Shown: positions 50,732-59,661 of the stretch, piece after piece
Layout: the number at the start of each line of letters is the position of its first letter
How positions within the stretch are numbered: position 1 is the first letter of the stretch
Source of the DNA: Butyrivibrio sp. FCS014
GTDB taxonomy: Bacteria > Bacillota > Clostridia > Lachnospirales > Lachnospiraceae
Length of the DNA: 64,000 bases
NCBI RefSeq assembly: GCF_000526935.1
Contig: NZ_JAHA01000006.1
Location: 248,001-312,000 of the forward strand
Reading direction: 5' to 3'
Program-made: the position numbers and the translations under genes
The notes under the pieces: generated by a model
The model's input: only the letters and a program-made list of their open reading frames with translations
What the model was told of the DNA's origin: nothing
Database searches by the model: none

Positions 50732-51868
50732 ATGAAGATTACAGGTGCTTTGGTTTTCGGAGAGAATCAGACTTTTGTGAAAAGAGATATCAATATGAGG
50801 GACGGCAGATTTACGGGCAGTTCCGATCCTTCGGAGGAAGTATTTGACGCCTCGGGGTGCTATGCAATCCCGGGGCTTGTTGATATTCATTTCCACGGAG
50901 CCATGGGAAGCGATGTCTGCGACGGAGGCTTTGATGACTTCGTAAAGATCGCTGAATATGAGCTCTCAAGGGGAGTTACGGCCATCTGTCCCGCAACACT
51001 GACCCTTCCTGTGGAAACCCTTAAAAACGTTCTTGCAACCGGAGCTGAGTTTGCAAAGGAAGACAGGCAGGATTGTTCAGAGCTTGTTGGCTTTAACATG
51101 GAGGGACCCTTTATCAGCAGAGTCAAGAAGGGCGCCCAGAATGAAGAGTTTATAATCAATTGCAATCCCAAAATTGTCGAGGAATTTGTGGAGGCTTCCA
51201 ATGGCCTTCTTAAGATCATAGGCATCGCGCCCGAATGCAACGAAGGCTTCGAGGAGTACATCAAGGCAGTTAAGGACAAGGTTACAGTATCTCTTGCCCA
51301 CACGGCAGCTGACTACGACTTTGCAAAAAGAGCCATCAATGCCGGTGCCTGCCACGCTGTTCACCTTTACAACGCCATGACGGGAATGGACCACAGAAAT
51401 CCCGGAGTTGTGGGAGCTGTGTTTGACAGTGACAATGTTACCGCAGAGCTTATCTGTGACAACATCCACATTCATCCCGCAGTTGTAAGGAACACTTTCA
51501 AGATCCTTGGCAAAGACAGGATGATACTTATAAGCGACAGCATGCGTGCCACCGGAATGCCTGACGGAGAGTATGACCTTGGCGGAATGCCGGTCGAGAA
51601 GAAAGGCAGAGAGTGCAGGCTCAAAGAGGGCGGAAGCATCGCAGGATCGGGCTCTGATCTTATGGACTGCCTGACAATAGTTGTTAAGACAATGGGGATC
51701 CCTCTTGAAAAGGCTGTGGCTGCAGCTACGATAAATCCCGCAAGACGCATCGGAATCGATGACCTTCACGGTGAAATCGCAGAAGGCAAATATGCAGATC
51801 TGGTGCTTCTTGACAAGGACACTCTTGAGCTGAAGGCAGTATTTAAGAGAGGTAAGAAGGTAGTATAA
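50732..51868 (+). CDS. nagA: N-acetylglucosamine-6-phosphate deacetylase
   Basis: A 378-residue amidohydrolase that converts GlcNAc-6-phosphate to glucosamine-6-phosphate and acetate. The metal pair His53/His55 lies in VDIHFHGAMGSD. Other landmarks are NMEGPFIS, LAHTAADYDFA, HLYNAMTGMDHRNPGVVG and the catalytic Asp segment LISDSMRATGMPDGEYDLGG. I chose ATG 50732, spaced 8 bp from GAGG; a GTG at 50723 overlaps the upstream stop and would add three residues. It closes the chitobiose cluster. Neither a glucosamine-6-phosphate deaminase nor a GlcNAc kinase is encoded in this window. Confidence 0.95.
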   Translation: MKITGALVFGENQTFVKRDINMRDGRFTGSSDPSEEVFDASGCYAIPGLVDIHFHGAMGSDVCDGGFDDFVKIAEYELSRGVTAICPATLTLPVETLKNVLATGAEFAKEDRQDCSELVGFNMEGPFISRVKKGAQNEEFIINCNPKIVEEFVEASNGLLKIIGIAPECNEGFEEYIKAVKDKVTVSLAHTAADYDFAKRAINAGACHAVHLYNAMTGMDHRNPGVVGAVFDSDNVTAELICDNIHIHPAVVRNTFKILGKDRMILISDSMRATGMPDGEYDLGGMPVEKKGRECRLKEGGSIAGSGSDLMDCLTIVVKTMGIPLEKAVAAATINPARRIGIDDLHGEIAEGKYADLVLLDKDTLELKAVFKRGKKVV

Positions 51869-51900
51869 CCTCAAAACACAGATAAAAACTCACCATACTA

Positions 51901-51955
51901 TACAATCCGCGACAAAAAACGTACAATTTGCGACAATCATCGTTTTTCCTATACT
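51901..51955 (+). promoter_or_regulatory. Tandem LytTR-like operator with -10 element
   Basis: Two direct repeats TACAATCCGCGACAA (51901) and TACAATTTGCGACAA (51922) differ at two bases and are spaced exactly 21 bp apart, two helical turns. A -10 TATACT follows at 51950-51955, without a consensus -35. Direct repeats of about 9 bp at 21-22 bp period upstream of a weak promoter are typical for LytTR-type activators. The core ACAATTTGC partly fits the ACA-TT pattern of AgrA/ComE sites. Confidence 0.55.
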
Positions 51956-52012
51956 ATATGAGATATCCTTATGGTGTAGGAATAACAACATTTTTATCAG
52001 GGGGCACATGAG

Positions 52013-52228
52013 ATGGATAATCTTATGTTTGATGAAATGGGAATGATGGTTGTTTCAGAAAACCATTGTTGCGAACACTTCGAACCCAACGACGATGCCC
52101 TTGTTCCAATGAGGGAGTGCTGGTGCTGTAAATGGTCAGACTTCAGAGCGGACAAAGGAAACGGACTATCGGACGGCTATAGTATCTGCAATTACATTGG
52201 CAACGCCAAGGAGGCAGTCAACAGATAA
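52013..52228 (+). CDS. Small Cys-rich protein of unknown function
   Basis: A 71-residue acidic protein that I do not recognise. It contains six cysteines, clustered as CC (19-20) and CWCC (37-40) plus one near residue 58, within a Cys/Trp-rich centre (RECWCCKWSDFR). This could bind a metal or form disulfides. There is no signal peptide. ATG follows CAGGGGGC. It lies directly downstream of the LytTR-like promoter and 13 bp before the BTAD regulator, so both genes probably respond to the same signal. It could also be a small peptide signal or modulator; nothing in the sequence decides. Confidence 0.6.
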   Translation: MDNLMFDEMGMMVVSENHCCEHFEPNDDALVPMRECWCCKWSDFRADKGNGLSDGYSICNYIGNAKEAVNR

Positions 52229-52241
52229 TTGAGGTGACATT

Positions 52242-53483
52242 ATGGGTGAGGAGAAAACAAATAAGATAAAAATACAAATGTTTGGCGGCCTTGCAATCAC
52301 ATACGATGGAAGGAATGTTTCCATTGGCAAGAACAAAACCGCCAAGTATATACAGCTTCTGGAAATTGTTTGGCTCAGCGGTGATATCGGAATTCCTAAG
52401 GAACAGCTCACTAATATCCTTTATGACAGGGAGGAGCAGTCAAACTTAAGCAACAGCTTTAACAATCTGATCTATCAGATGCACAAGCAGCTGAGCAAGT
52501 CCGGACTTCCGGAACACGACTACATCGTGAACAGAGACGGCATCTTCTTCATGGATGAGGAAGTTGACATGGATCTGGATGTTGTAAGGTTCATGAGAAG
52601 CGTGGAGAATGCCAGAAAGGCAGACGATCTTTCAGAGCAGATCGCTTTTTATAAGGATGCTTTTGATGAGTATGTGGGTGAAGTTCTTCCCGAGCTTTCC
52701 ACTCAGGAGTGGCTTATCATCAAGAGTGTGCAGCTTCAGAAGATGTACACCGAGTGCGTCATAACCCTCGGCCAGTACTATGAAGAGAAACGCGATTACG
52801 AATCCATGTACAGAGTATACAAGAGAGCTGCAGAACTCTACCCCGACGAGGAGTGGCAGGTCGGTGAGATCAACGCCCTTATCGGTATGGAGTCCTTCAA
52901 GGAAGCTTATGCTGTATATGATGAGACCGTAAGATATTACACTGATGAACTGGGAATCACACCCAGCAGCGACCTTCTTGCCTGCTACGACAAGATGAGC
53001 CGCCAGATCACCAATACTCCCGGCAAGATCCTTCAGATCAGGGACGGTATCCTTGAGCAGAGAGATTCTGTGAGAAGACATGATGAAGGCGCATACGATT
53101 GCTCATTCCCGAGTTTTATCGATGCGTACCATATCCTCAGCCGCAACATGGAGAGAAGCGGCCAGTCCGTTTACATGATGCTTCTTAACATCGTGGATTA
53201 CGAAGGCAAAAGAATCACCAACGCCGCCAAACTTGAGACAAGAGCGAACCTCCTCCAGGAGGCCATCTCGTTGACCTTAAGACAGGGCGATACCTATTGT
53301 AAGTACTCGGCATCGCAGTTCCTTCTCCTTCTGGTAGGTACCAACAAGGAGAGCTGCAAAATTGTTTACAGAAGAATACTGAACAAGTTCAAGACTCTGG
53401 CCGGTCCCAGAACCGAACTTGAATACAGTGTTGTTTCTCTGGCAGATCTGCCTGACAGGCTGCCTATAGCAAGTAACAATTAA
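52242..53483 (+). CDS. BTAD (SARP-like) regulator with degenerate GGDEF-like domain
   Basis: A 413-residue regulator. The N-terminal OmpR-type winged helix (about 5-100, KIQMFGGLAITYDGRNVSIG) is followed by a bacterial transcriptional activation domain (about 105-255) with TPR-like helices such as YYEEKRDYESMYRVYKRAAE and YTDELGITPSSDL. The C-terminal part (about 285-405) resembles a GGDEF domain: the preceding strand, the R-x-G-D-like LRQGDTYCKYS and a final alpha/beta segment are present. The catalytic GG[DE]EF is replaced by SASQF, so it would not make c-di-GMP and may bind a ligand. GGGTGAGG-like ribosome binding site (GAGGTGAC). Probably co-transcribed with the Cys-rich gene. Confidence 0.78.
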   Translation: MGEEKTNKIKIQMFGGLAITYDGRNVSIGKNKTAKYIQLLEIVWLSGDIGIPKEQLTNILYDREEQSNLSNSFNNLIYQMHKQLSKSGLPEHDYIVNRDGIFFMDEEVDMDLDVVRFMRSVENARKADDLSEQIAFYKDAFDEYVGEVLPELSTQEWLIIKSVQLQKMYTECVITLGQYYEEKRDYESMYRVYKRAAELYPDEEWQVGEINALIGMESFKEAYAVYDETVRYYTDELGITPSSDLLACYDKMSRQITNTPGKILQIRDGILEQRDSVRRHDEGAYDCSFPSFIDAYHILSRNMERSGQSVYMMLLNIVDYEGKRITNAAKLETRANLLQEAISLTLRQGDTYCKYSASQFLLLLVGTNKESCKIVYRRILNKFKTLAGPRTELEYSVVSLADLPDRLPIASNN

Positions 53484-53536
53484 CAATTAAGGTATATCAC
53501 CCTGTTAAACAGGGGCTTGTGGTTTTTTTATGAGGG

Positions 53537-53573
53537 ATTCCGCGCGGTGTAACAGCTGCGCGGAATATTTTTG
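53537..53573 (+). terminator. Terminator after the BTAD regulator
   Basis: ATTCCGCGC and GCGCGGAAT form a perfect 9-bp stem followed by ATTTTT. A second, smaller CCCTGTT/AACAGGG hairpin with a T-run lies just upstream (53499-53528) and may also terminate. Confidence 0.82.
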
Positions 53574-53664
53574 CCTGTAAGAAATTCTTTATAATTCGTT
53601 CACAGAGTTTTAAAAGGATGGGATTATAATTAAATGGAGAAATTATGGGAAAGGAAGTGAGTCC

Positions 53665-54390
53665 ATGGCAGTAGAGCATTTAGACTACTCCAAAATGAAC
53701 TTCACCGGTATAACAGGGGGCGCAAACAAATACAATACTGAGGAGATCACACAGGTCGACGTAGAGAAACTCCTCAAAATGAAAGATCAGATCGAGGGTT
53801 TCAGAGTCATGATGATGAAATATGACTGTGCACTCTCGGAGATCAGAACCAAACTTGACGTGCTGAACAAGGACCTTGCTCTTCGGAACAAGAGAAATCC
53901 TTTTGAAGCCATCAAGATGAGGATAAAGACACCGCTTAGCATCTACAACAAGCTGGAGAGCAAAGGTGTTGAATTCACTCTCGAGAACATTGAAAAAGAA
54001 CTTTCGGATATAGCCGGAATTCGTGTTATATGTTCCTTTGTGGATGACATCTATATGCTGGCCGATTGTCTTACCAAGCAGGATGACATAAGAGTCATAC
54101 AGCGCAAGGATTACATCAAGAAGCCCAAGAGCAGTGGATACAGAAGTCTTCACCTTATCATCGAGATTCCTATTTTCCTGACTCAGGACAAGGAATACAT
54201 GAAGGTTGAGGTACAGTTCAGAACCATAGCCATGGATTTCTGGGCAAGCCTCGAGCACAAGATGAAGTACAAAAAAGATATTGAAAACGCCGACGTTATA
54301 ACTGAAGACCTGAAGTTCAGTGCAGACCTCATCAATCAGATCGACATGAGGATGCAGCAGATCCGTGAAAAGATCGACGAAACTGAATAA
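53665..54390 (+). CDS. Small alarmone synthetase, (p)ppGpp synthase
   Basis: A 241-residue single-domain RelA/SpoT-type pyrophosphokinase of the RelQ/YjbM group, transferring pyrophosphate from ATP to GDP or GTP. Landmarks are KMRIKTPLSIYNKLESKG, DIAGIRVICSFVDDIY, the catalytic KKPKSSGYRSLHLIIE, and VEVQFRTIAMDFWASLEHKM. The hydrolase, TGS and ACT domains of long Rel proteins are absent. TATAAT at 53625-53630 may be the -10, with no clear -35. ATG follows AAGGAAG. It is monocistronic, with a shared convergent terminator after it. Confidence 0.93.
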   Translation: MAVEHLDYSKMNFTGITGGANKYNTEEITQVDVEKLLKMKDQIEGFRVMMMKYDCALSEIRTKLDVLNKDLALRNKRNPFEAIKMRIKTPLSIYNKLESKGVEFTLENIEKELSDIAGIRVICSFVDDIYMLADCLTKQDDIRVIQRKDYIKKPKSSGYRSLHLIIEIPIFLTQDKEYMKVEVQFRTIAMDFWASLEHKMKYKKDIENADVITEDLKFSADLINQIDMRMQQIREKIDETE

Positions 54391-54396
54391 AGAATC

Positions 54397-54449
54397 AAAA
54401 ATGCACATTCTCTGATCATGACAGAAGTCACAGAGTAATGTGCATTTTT
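54397..54449. terminator. Bidirectional terminator between convergent genes
   Basis: AAAATGCACATT and AATGTGCATTTTT with inner CTCTG/CAGAG form a long stem, with an A-run on one side and a T-run on the other. It serves the synthetase gene on + and the methyltransferase gene on -. Confidence 0.92.
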
Positions 54450-54484
54450 ATTGCTTGTATAATGATAAGGACAGTTCTTTAGTA

Positions 54485-55348
54485 TTATTGTGCGGTCCAT
54501 CTTCCGCTGGCACCGCAGGGAAGGATCAGCCCGTTTGATTTAACGGGAAGACCGATTTCGCCGGCTTCCACTGTTCCCTTGTGAATGGGATCAAGCACAG
54601 TGTGGAGCATATAGGAGAGAACTGCGGGCTGCAGTCCCGTGGTGTATGAATTAATAAGGAAGAACAGGGGATCATCCGAAAGAAGCTGTGAAGTCAGCTT
54701 GATAAACGGAAATACCGAATCCTCTATTTTCCAGATCTCGCCCTTGGGGCCTCTTCCGTAGGAAGGGGGATCCATGATTATGGCATCGTATCTGTTGCCG
54801 CGGCGGATCTCTCTCTCAACGAGCTTAACACAGTCGTCCACAAGATACCTTATGGGCGCTTCGGCAAGTCCCGATGCAGCCGCATTTTCTTTTGCCCATA
54901 AAACCATTCCCTTTGAGGCATCCACATGAGTTACCGCGGCGCCGGCCTTTGCTGCGGAAACGGTTGCTCCGCCGGTATAGGCAAAAAGGTTAAGGACCTT
55001 AATGGGGCGATTTGCTTCCTTTATTAATGTAGAGAACCAATCCCAGTTGGCAGCCTGCTCAGGGAAAAGACCTGTGTGCTTGAAGCTGAAGGGCTTCAGA
55101 TTAAAGGTAAGGTCTTTGTAGGAGATGGACCACTCCTCGGGCAGCTTGTTGAACTCCCATTCACCGCCGCCTTTGTTGCTGCGGTGGTAGTGGCCGTTGG
55201 GTTTCTTCCAGCCGAAGTGATTCTTGTCGGTGTTCCATATTACCTGGGGATCGGGACGGACAAGAAAATAATCTCCCCATCTCTCAAGCTTCTCCCCGGA
55301 GGAAGTGTCTATTACTTCATAGTCTTTCCAATTATCTGCAATCCACAT
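54485..55348 (-). CDS. Class I SAM-dependent methyltransferase (rRNA methylase-like)
   Basis: A 287-residue methyltransferase, the only minus-strand gene. The SAM-binding motif I is VLNLFAYTGGATVSAAKAGA with the acidic motif II in VTHVDASKGM. The catalytic motif IV reads MDPPSYGRGPKGE, a DPP-x-[YF] signature of RNA or DNA base methylases. The fold and order resemble RlmI/RlmK-type 23S rRNA methyltransferases, but the PUA domain of RlmI is absent. The exact base is unknown. It is transcribed divergently from the ribosomal operon with 520 bp between them. Confidence 0.85.
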   Translation of the reverse strand: MWIADNWKDYEVIDTSSGEKLERWGDYFLVRPDPQVIWNTDKNHFGWKKPNGHYHRSNKGGGEWEFNKLPEEWSISYKDLTFNLKPFSFKHTGLFPEQAANWDWFSTLIKEANRPIKVLNLFAYTGGATVSAAKAGAAVTHVDASKGMVLWAKENAAASGLAEAPIRYLVDDCVKLVEREIRRGNRYDAIIMDPPSYGRGPKGEIWKIEDSVFPFIKLTSQLLSDDPLFFLINSYTTGLQPAVLSYMLHTVLDPIHKGTVEAGEIGLPVKSNGLILPCGASGRWTAQ

Positions 55349-55552
55349 ATATATTCTCCAATGCTGTTTCTTCTATAATAAAATAACACTTATATGATAT
55401 ACTAAATTAAATTTTGTTACAATTGCACGAAGCATTTTACCGTTAAGGGGTTGACAGGTCTATATGCATATGACAAAAGATTAAATTAGATCAAGAAAAA
55501 CAGTCGTAAAACGCTGATTTTGGGATAAAAGAGATTAATTTATAAAAAGTTG

Positions 55553-55581
55553 TTGCATATGCACAAAAAATGTTTTATACT
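55553..55581 (+). promoter_or_regulatory. Sigma-A promoter of the S10 operon
   Basis: TTGCAT (55553-55558) and TATACT (55576-55581) are spaced by 17 bp. The transcript would begin near 55588. A second TTGACA at 55451-55456 has no matching -10 at the right distance. Confidence 0.82.
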
Positions 55582-55587
55582 AACAAA

Positions 55588-55869
55588 CGCTGTGACATGA
55601 TAGCTATGAAGCGTGAGGTTGCTGCTTTATCCAGTTAAGCAGGTTTTCCGTGGAGCGAATGTCTAGAGGCCGGAATAATGGCCAAACAAACTGACGACAA
55701 GTCACTGTACAGACAATTCTAAGTCTGCCTCTTAACCCAGGGCAGAAACGACGTGTAGAGAGTTCCATGAGCCTTACTATGTGTTAAGGGTCGGGACACA
55801 CACGGGAGAGTGTACAGTCACCGCTTGTCGTACTTCATCAAAAAGTGCGAAAAGGAGGCGACTTTTTTT
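55588..55869 (+). promoter_or_regulatory. Structured S10 operon leader
   Basis: About 280 nt of leader RNA precede rpsJ. The end forms a hairpin in which AAAAGTGCG pairs with CGACTTTTTT, and the Shine-Dalgarno AAAGGAGG (55852-55859) lies in its loop and arm. This gives a terminator-like or translation-blocking structure directly before the ATG. Such leaders often mediate feedback by a ribosomal protein (L4 in gamma-proteobacteria), but the binding protein here is unknown. The 521-bp divergent gap otherwise holds only the two promoters. Confidence 0.6.
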
Positions 55870-56181
55870 ATGGCAAATCAGGTAATGAGAATTACACTTA
55901 AGGCTTATGATCATCAGCTTGTTGATGCATCTGCCAAGAAGATCATCGAGACAGTCAAGAAGAACGGATCTCAGGTGAGCGGACCGGTGCCTCTTCCTAC
56001 TAAGAAGGAAGTTGTTACTATCTTAAGAGCTGTTCACAAGTACAAGGATTCCAGAGAGCAGTTCGAGCAGAGAACACACAAGAGACTGATCGATATCATC
56101 ACACCTACATCAAAGACTGTTGAGGCTCTTCAGAGACTCGAGATGCCTGCAGGTGTTAACATCAATATCAAAATGAAATAA
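55870..56181 (+). CDS. rpsJ: Ribosomal protein S10
   Basis: A 103-residue 30S subunit protein, also a partner of NusB in antitermination. [20 protein letters not shown] and [17 protein letters not shown] are conserved. ATG 55870 is preceded by AAAGGAGG. A GTG 60 bp upstream lies inside the leader hairpin and is rejected. First gene of the S10 operon. The 134 bp to rplC carry two small perfect hairpins (ATGCG/CGCAT and ATTGTCA/TGACAAT) without a T-run. Confidence 0.98.
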   Translation: MANQVMRITLKAYDHQLVDASAKKIIETVKKNGSQVSGPVPLPTKKEVVTILRAVHKYKDSREQFEQRTHKRLIDIITPTSKTVEALQRLEMPAGVNINIKMK

Positions 56182-56315
56182 TTAACTATCAATCACCTCT
56201 ACTAGTATGATGCGAGACGCATGATGCCGTGATAACTGGATAATTGTCAGATGACAATTGACGACATTGCGAACGAAGTAAGCATCCGCTGTAGACGTAA
56301 TAAGGAGGTAAAATC

Positions 56316-56999
56316 ATGAAGAAGGCTATTTTAGCTACAAAAGTCGGAATGACTCAGATCTTCAAAGAGGATGGTTCACTGGTACCTGTAACTGTTCTTC
56401 AGGCAGGTCCTTGCGTAGTAACACAGATCAAGACAGTTGAGAATGATGGTTACAGCGCAGTTCAGGTTGGCTTTGTTGACAAGAAGGAAAAAGTTGTTAA
56501 CAAGGACAAGAACGGTAACAAGACAATCTACCATCGTCACGGAGCAACAAAGGCTGAGCAGGGTCATTTCAAGAAGGCCGGAGTTTCTTGCAAGAGATTT
56601 GTAAGAGAGTTCAAGTTTGAGAACGCAGCTGAGTACGAGCTTGGCGCAGAGATCAAGGCAGATATCTTTGCTGAGGGCGACAAGATCGATGCTACAGCAG
56701 TATCAAAGGGAAAAGGATTCCAGGGTGCCATCAAGAAGAATGGTCAGCACAGAGGACCTATGGCTCACGGTTCCAAGTTCCACCGTCATCAGGGTTCTAA
56801 TGGTTCAAGTTCAGATCCCAGCCGTGTATTCAAGGGTAAGGGAATGCCTGGTCACATGGGCAGCGTAAAGGTAACAGTTCAGAATCTTGAGGTTGTAAGA
56901 GTAGATGCTGACAAGAATCTCATTCTTGTTAAGGGCGCTATTCCCGGACCTAAGAAGGGACTTGTTACAATCAAGGAAACAGTAAAGGCTGAAAACTAA
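56316..56999 (+). CDS. rplC: Ribosomal protein L3
   Basis: A 227-residue 50S protein that helps to start 23S rRNA folding. [15 protein letters not shown] at the N-terminus and [16 protein letters not shown] near the C-terminus are diagnostic. The central [14 protein letters not shown] and [17 protein letters not shown] loop reaches towards the peptidyl transferase centre. The protein is slightly longer than the E. coli form. ATG follows AAGGAGG. Order S10-L3-L4-L23 is standard. Confidence 0.98.
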   Translation: MKKAILATKVGMTQIFKEDGSLVPVTVLQAGPCVVTQIKTVENDGYSAVQVGFVDKKEKVVNKDKNGNKTIYHRHGATKAEQGHFKKAGVSCKRFVREFKFENAAEYELGAEIKADIFAEGDKIDATAVSKGKGFQGAIKKNGQHRGPMAHGSKFHRHQGSNGSSSDPSRVFKGKGMPGHMGSVKVTVQNLEVVRVDADKNLILVKGAIPGPKKGLVTIKETVKAEN

Positions 57000-57025
57000 T
57001 AGAACGCGAAAGGAGGACCATACAG

Positions 57026-57649
57026 ATGGCTAATGTATCTGTTTACAATATGGAAGGCAAAGAAGTTGGCACAATCGATCTGAGCGATGCTATCTTCGGA
57101 GTTGAAATAAACGAACATCTCGTACACATGGCTGTTCTTCAGCAGCTCGCTGATAAGCGCCAGGGTACACAGAAAGCAAAGACACGTTCTGAAGTTTCCG
57201 GAGGCGGAAGAAAGCCTTGGAGACAGAAGGGAACAGGTCACGCAAGACAGGGTTCTATCAGAGCTCCTCAGTGGAAGGGCGGCGGAGTCGTATTTGCTCC
57301 CGTTCCCAGAGATTACTCTTTCAAGATGAACAAGAAAGAGAAGAGAGCAGCCCTCAAGTCTGCACTTACAGACAAGGCTCAGGCAGGCAACCTTATCGTT
57401 GTTGATGAGCTCAAGTTTGATGAGATCAAGACCAAGAAGTTTGCAGAGGTTATGAACAACCTCAAGGCTACACGTAAGGCACTTGTTGTTCTGGCTGACA
57501 ATGATCAGAACGTAGTACTTTCAGCAAGAAACCTTGCAGAGGCTAACACAACTCTGACAAACACACTTAATGTATATGATATCGTAAACGCAAGAACACT
57601 CGTCCTTACAAAGGATGCAGTAGCAAAGATTGAGGAGGTGTATTGCTAA
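57026..57649 (+). CDS. rplD: Ribosomal protein L4
   Basis: A 207-residue 50S protein lining the exit tunnel. [20 protein letters not shown] and [16 protein letters not shown] are the conserved tunnel loop. In some bacteria L4 represses its own operon through the leader; whether that happens here cannot be judged. ATG follows AAAGGAGG. The stop TAA shares its last base with the ATG of rplW. Confidence 0.98.
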   Translation: MANVSVYNMEGKEVGTIDLSDAIFGVEINEHLVHMAVLQQLADKRQGTQKAKTRSEVSGGGRKPWRQKGTGHARQGSIRAPQWKGGGVVFAPVPRDYSFKMNKKEKRAALKSALTDKAQAGNLIVVDELKFDEIKTKKFAEVMNNLKATRKALVVLADNDQNVVLSARNLAEANTTLTNTLNVYDIVNARTLVLTKDAVAKIEEVYC

Positions 57650-57948
57650 TGGCAGCATTACAGTATTATGACGTAATCCTTAAGCCCGTTCTTACAGAGA
57701 AGAGCATGAACGCAATGGCAGACAAGAAGTACACTTTCCTTGTTAATCCTGAAGCTAACAAGACACAGATCAAGGAAGCTGTAGAGAAGATGTTTGAGGG
57801 AACAAAGGTTGCTAAGGTTAACACCCTCAACGCTGACGGAAAGAGAAAGAGACGTGGCATGATTGTAGGCTACACAGCTAAGACCAAGAAAGCCATCGTT
57901 CAGCTCACAGAGGACAGCAAGGACATCGAGATCTTCCAGGGACTCTAA
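57649..57948 (+). CDS. rplW: Ribosomal protein L23
   Basis: A 99-residue 50S protein at the tunnel exit, docking site for trigger factor and [23 protein letters not shown] and [19 protein letters not shown] are conserved. Start ATG 57649 overlaps the rplD stop (TAATG) and follows GAGGTG. The 122 bp to rplB hold a GGCGAT/ATCGCC hairpin and the rplB ribosome binding site. Confidence 0.98.
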   Translation: MAALQYYDVILKPVLTEKSMNAMADKKYTFLVNPEANKTQIKEAVEKMFEGTKVAKVNTLNADGKRKRRGMIVGYTAKTKKAIVQLTEDSKDIEIFQGL

Positions 57949-58070
57949 TTTGAACACCTTCGGTGCTCATCACAATAACTACTAACTATACGTGTGAACC
58001 CAATTTTTGAGTCCGGGGTTCGGGCGATGAAGATCGCCTAGGCGCGTGATAAAAAGAAGGAGAAATAATC

Positions 58071-58913
58071 ATGGGAATTAAGAAGTACGGCCCTTATACC
58101 CCATCCAGAAGAAACATGACAGGATCTGATTTCTCAGAGATCACAAAGTCAACTCCCGAGAAGTCACTTCTGGTTTCTAAGAACAGCAAAGCTGGACGTA
58201 ACAACCAGGGTAAGATCACTGTAAGACATCGCGGATGCGGCGGCAGAGTTAAGTACAGAATCGTAGATTTCAAGAGAAACAAGGACGATATGCCTGCAAA
58301 GGTTATCGGAATTGAGTATGATCCTAACAGATCAGCAAATATCGCACTCATCCAGTACGAGGATGGCACAAAGGCTTACATCCTTGCACCTAACGGATTG
58401 ACAGACGGAATGACAGTTATGAACGGTGCTAACGCAGAAATCCGTGTTGGTAACTGCCTCCCTCTTTCACAGATCCCTGTCGGTGAAAACGTACACAACA
58501 TTGAGCTTTATCCCGGTAAGGGCGGCCAGATGGTTCGTTCCGCTGGTAACGCAGCTCAGCTCATGGCTAAAGAAGGTAAGTATGCAACACTTCGTCTTCC
58601 TTCAGGCGAGATGAGAATGGTTCCTATCGAGTGCAGAGCAACAATCGGTGTTGTAGGAAATGGTGATCACAACCTTATCAACTATGGTAAAGCCGGTCGT
58701 GTTCGTCACATGGGCATCCGTCCTACAGTTCGTGGTTCTGTTATGAACCCCAACGACCATCCTCATGGTGGTGGAGAAGGACGCGCACCTATTGGACGTT
58801 CAGGTCCCAGCACACCTTGGGGCAAGCCTGCTCTTGGTTACAAGACACGTAAGTCTAAGAAGGCTTCTAACAAGCTGATCGTAAGAAGAAGAAACGGTAA
58901 AGCCATCAAATAA
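58071..58913 (+). CDS. rplB: Ribosomal protein L2
   Basis: A 280-residue 50S protein needed for subunit joining and peptidyl transfer. The conserved [18 protein letters not shown] segment with the functionally important His is present, as are [20 protein letters not shown] [16 protein letters not shown] and [17 protein letters not shown]. The Gly-to-Cys change in the basic RHRGCGG loop is unremarkable. ATG follows AAGGAG. It ends 11 bp before rpsS. Confidence 0.98.
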   Translation: MGIKKYGPYTPSRRNMTGSDFSEITKSTPEKSLLVSKNSKAGRNNQGKITVRHRGCGGRVKYRIVDFKRNKDDMPAKVIGIEYDPNRSANIALIQYEDGTKAYILAPNGLTDGMTVMNGANAEIRVGNCLPLSQIPVGENVHNIELYPGKGGQMVRSAGNAAQLMAKEGKYATLRLPSGEMRMVPIECRATIGVVGNGDHNLINYGKAGRVRHMGIRPTVRGSVMNPNDHPHGGGEGRAPIGRSGPSTPWGKPALGYKTRKSKKASNKLIVRRRNGKAIK

Positions 58914-58924
58914 GGAGGAATGAA

Positions 58925-59215
58925 ATGTCTAGATCACTTAAAAAGGGACCTTTTGCAGACGCAAGCCTGCTCAAGAAGATAGATGCTATGAACGCAGAAG
59001 GCCAGAAGCAGATTATCAAGACCTGGTCACGTCGTTCAACAATTTTCCCGTCTTTTGTTGGACACACAATAGCTGTTCACGACGGAAGAAAGCATATTCC
59101 TGTATATGTTACTGAGGATATGGTTGGTCACAAGCTCGGTGAGTTCGTTCCCACCAGAACATTCAGAGGACACGCAGGCAGCTCTCCCGTTGAGAGAAAG
59201 AGCAGCGTAAACTAA
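58925..59215 (+). CDS. rpsS: Ribosomal protein S19
   Basis: A 96-residue 30S head protein contacting the A-site finger. [20 protein letters not shown] and [20 protein letters not shown] are conserved, with [15 protein letters not shown] near the end. ATG follows AAGGAGG. Position between L2 and L22 is standard. Confidence 0.98.
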   Translation: MSRSLKKGPFADASLLKKIDAMNAEGQKQIIKTWSRRSTIFPSFVGHTIAVHDGRKHIPVYVTEDMVGHKLGEFVPTRTFRGHAGSSPVERKSSVN

Positions 59216-59245
59216 TCAGTGATTCAATGAAAGGAGGTCTATTCC

Positions 59246-59641
59246 GTGGAAAAGGAAATCAAGCATAGAGCACAAATTAAAAGAACAAGAAATCATGACA
59301 ATAGAGAAACAAGACCTTTTGCAAAGTTATCTTACGCAAGAATACCTGTTCAGAAGGCATGCTTTGTCATGGACGCTATCAGAGGAAAGGATGTAGAGAC
59401 TGCACTTGCAATTCTTGCATACAATCCCAGATATGCTTCAAGCGTAATCTACAAGCTTCTTAACAGTGCTGTAGCAAACGCTGAGAACAACAAGGGCATG
59501 AACAGATCAAATCTCTACATTGCTGAGTGTTATGCAAGCAACGGCCCTATCATGAAGAGAATTCAGCCTAGGGCACAGGGCAGAGCATACAGGATCAACA
59601 AGAGAATGAGCCATCTGACTGTTGTTTTGGACGAGAGATAA
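59246..59641 (+). CDS. rplV: Ribosomal protein L22
   Basis: A 131-residue 50S protein whose beta-hairpin lines the exit tunnel near L4. [20 protein letters not shown] and the C-terminal hairpin [19 protein letters not shown] are clear. The start is GTG, following AAAGGAGG. A short N-terminal basic extension precedes the conserved domain. S3 follows after 20 bp. Confidence 0.97.
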   Translation: MEKEIKHRAQIKRTRNHDNRETRPFAKLSYARIPVQKACFVMDAIRGKDVETALAILAYNPRYASSVIYKLLNSAVANAENNKGMNRSNLYIAECYASNGPIMKRIQPRAQGRAYRINKRMSHLTVVLDER

Positions 59642-59661
59642 TCGAAAGGAGAAACCTAAGA

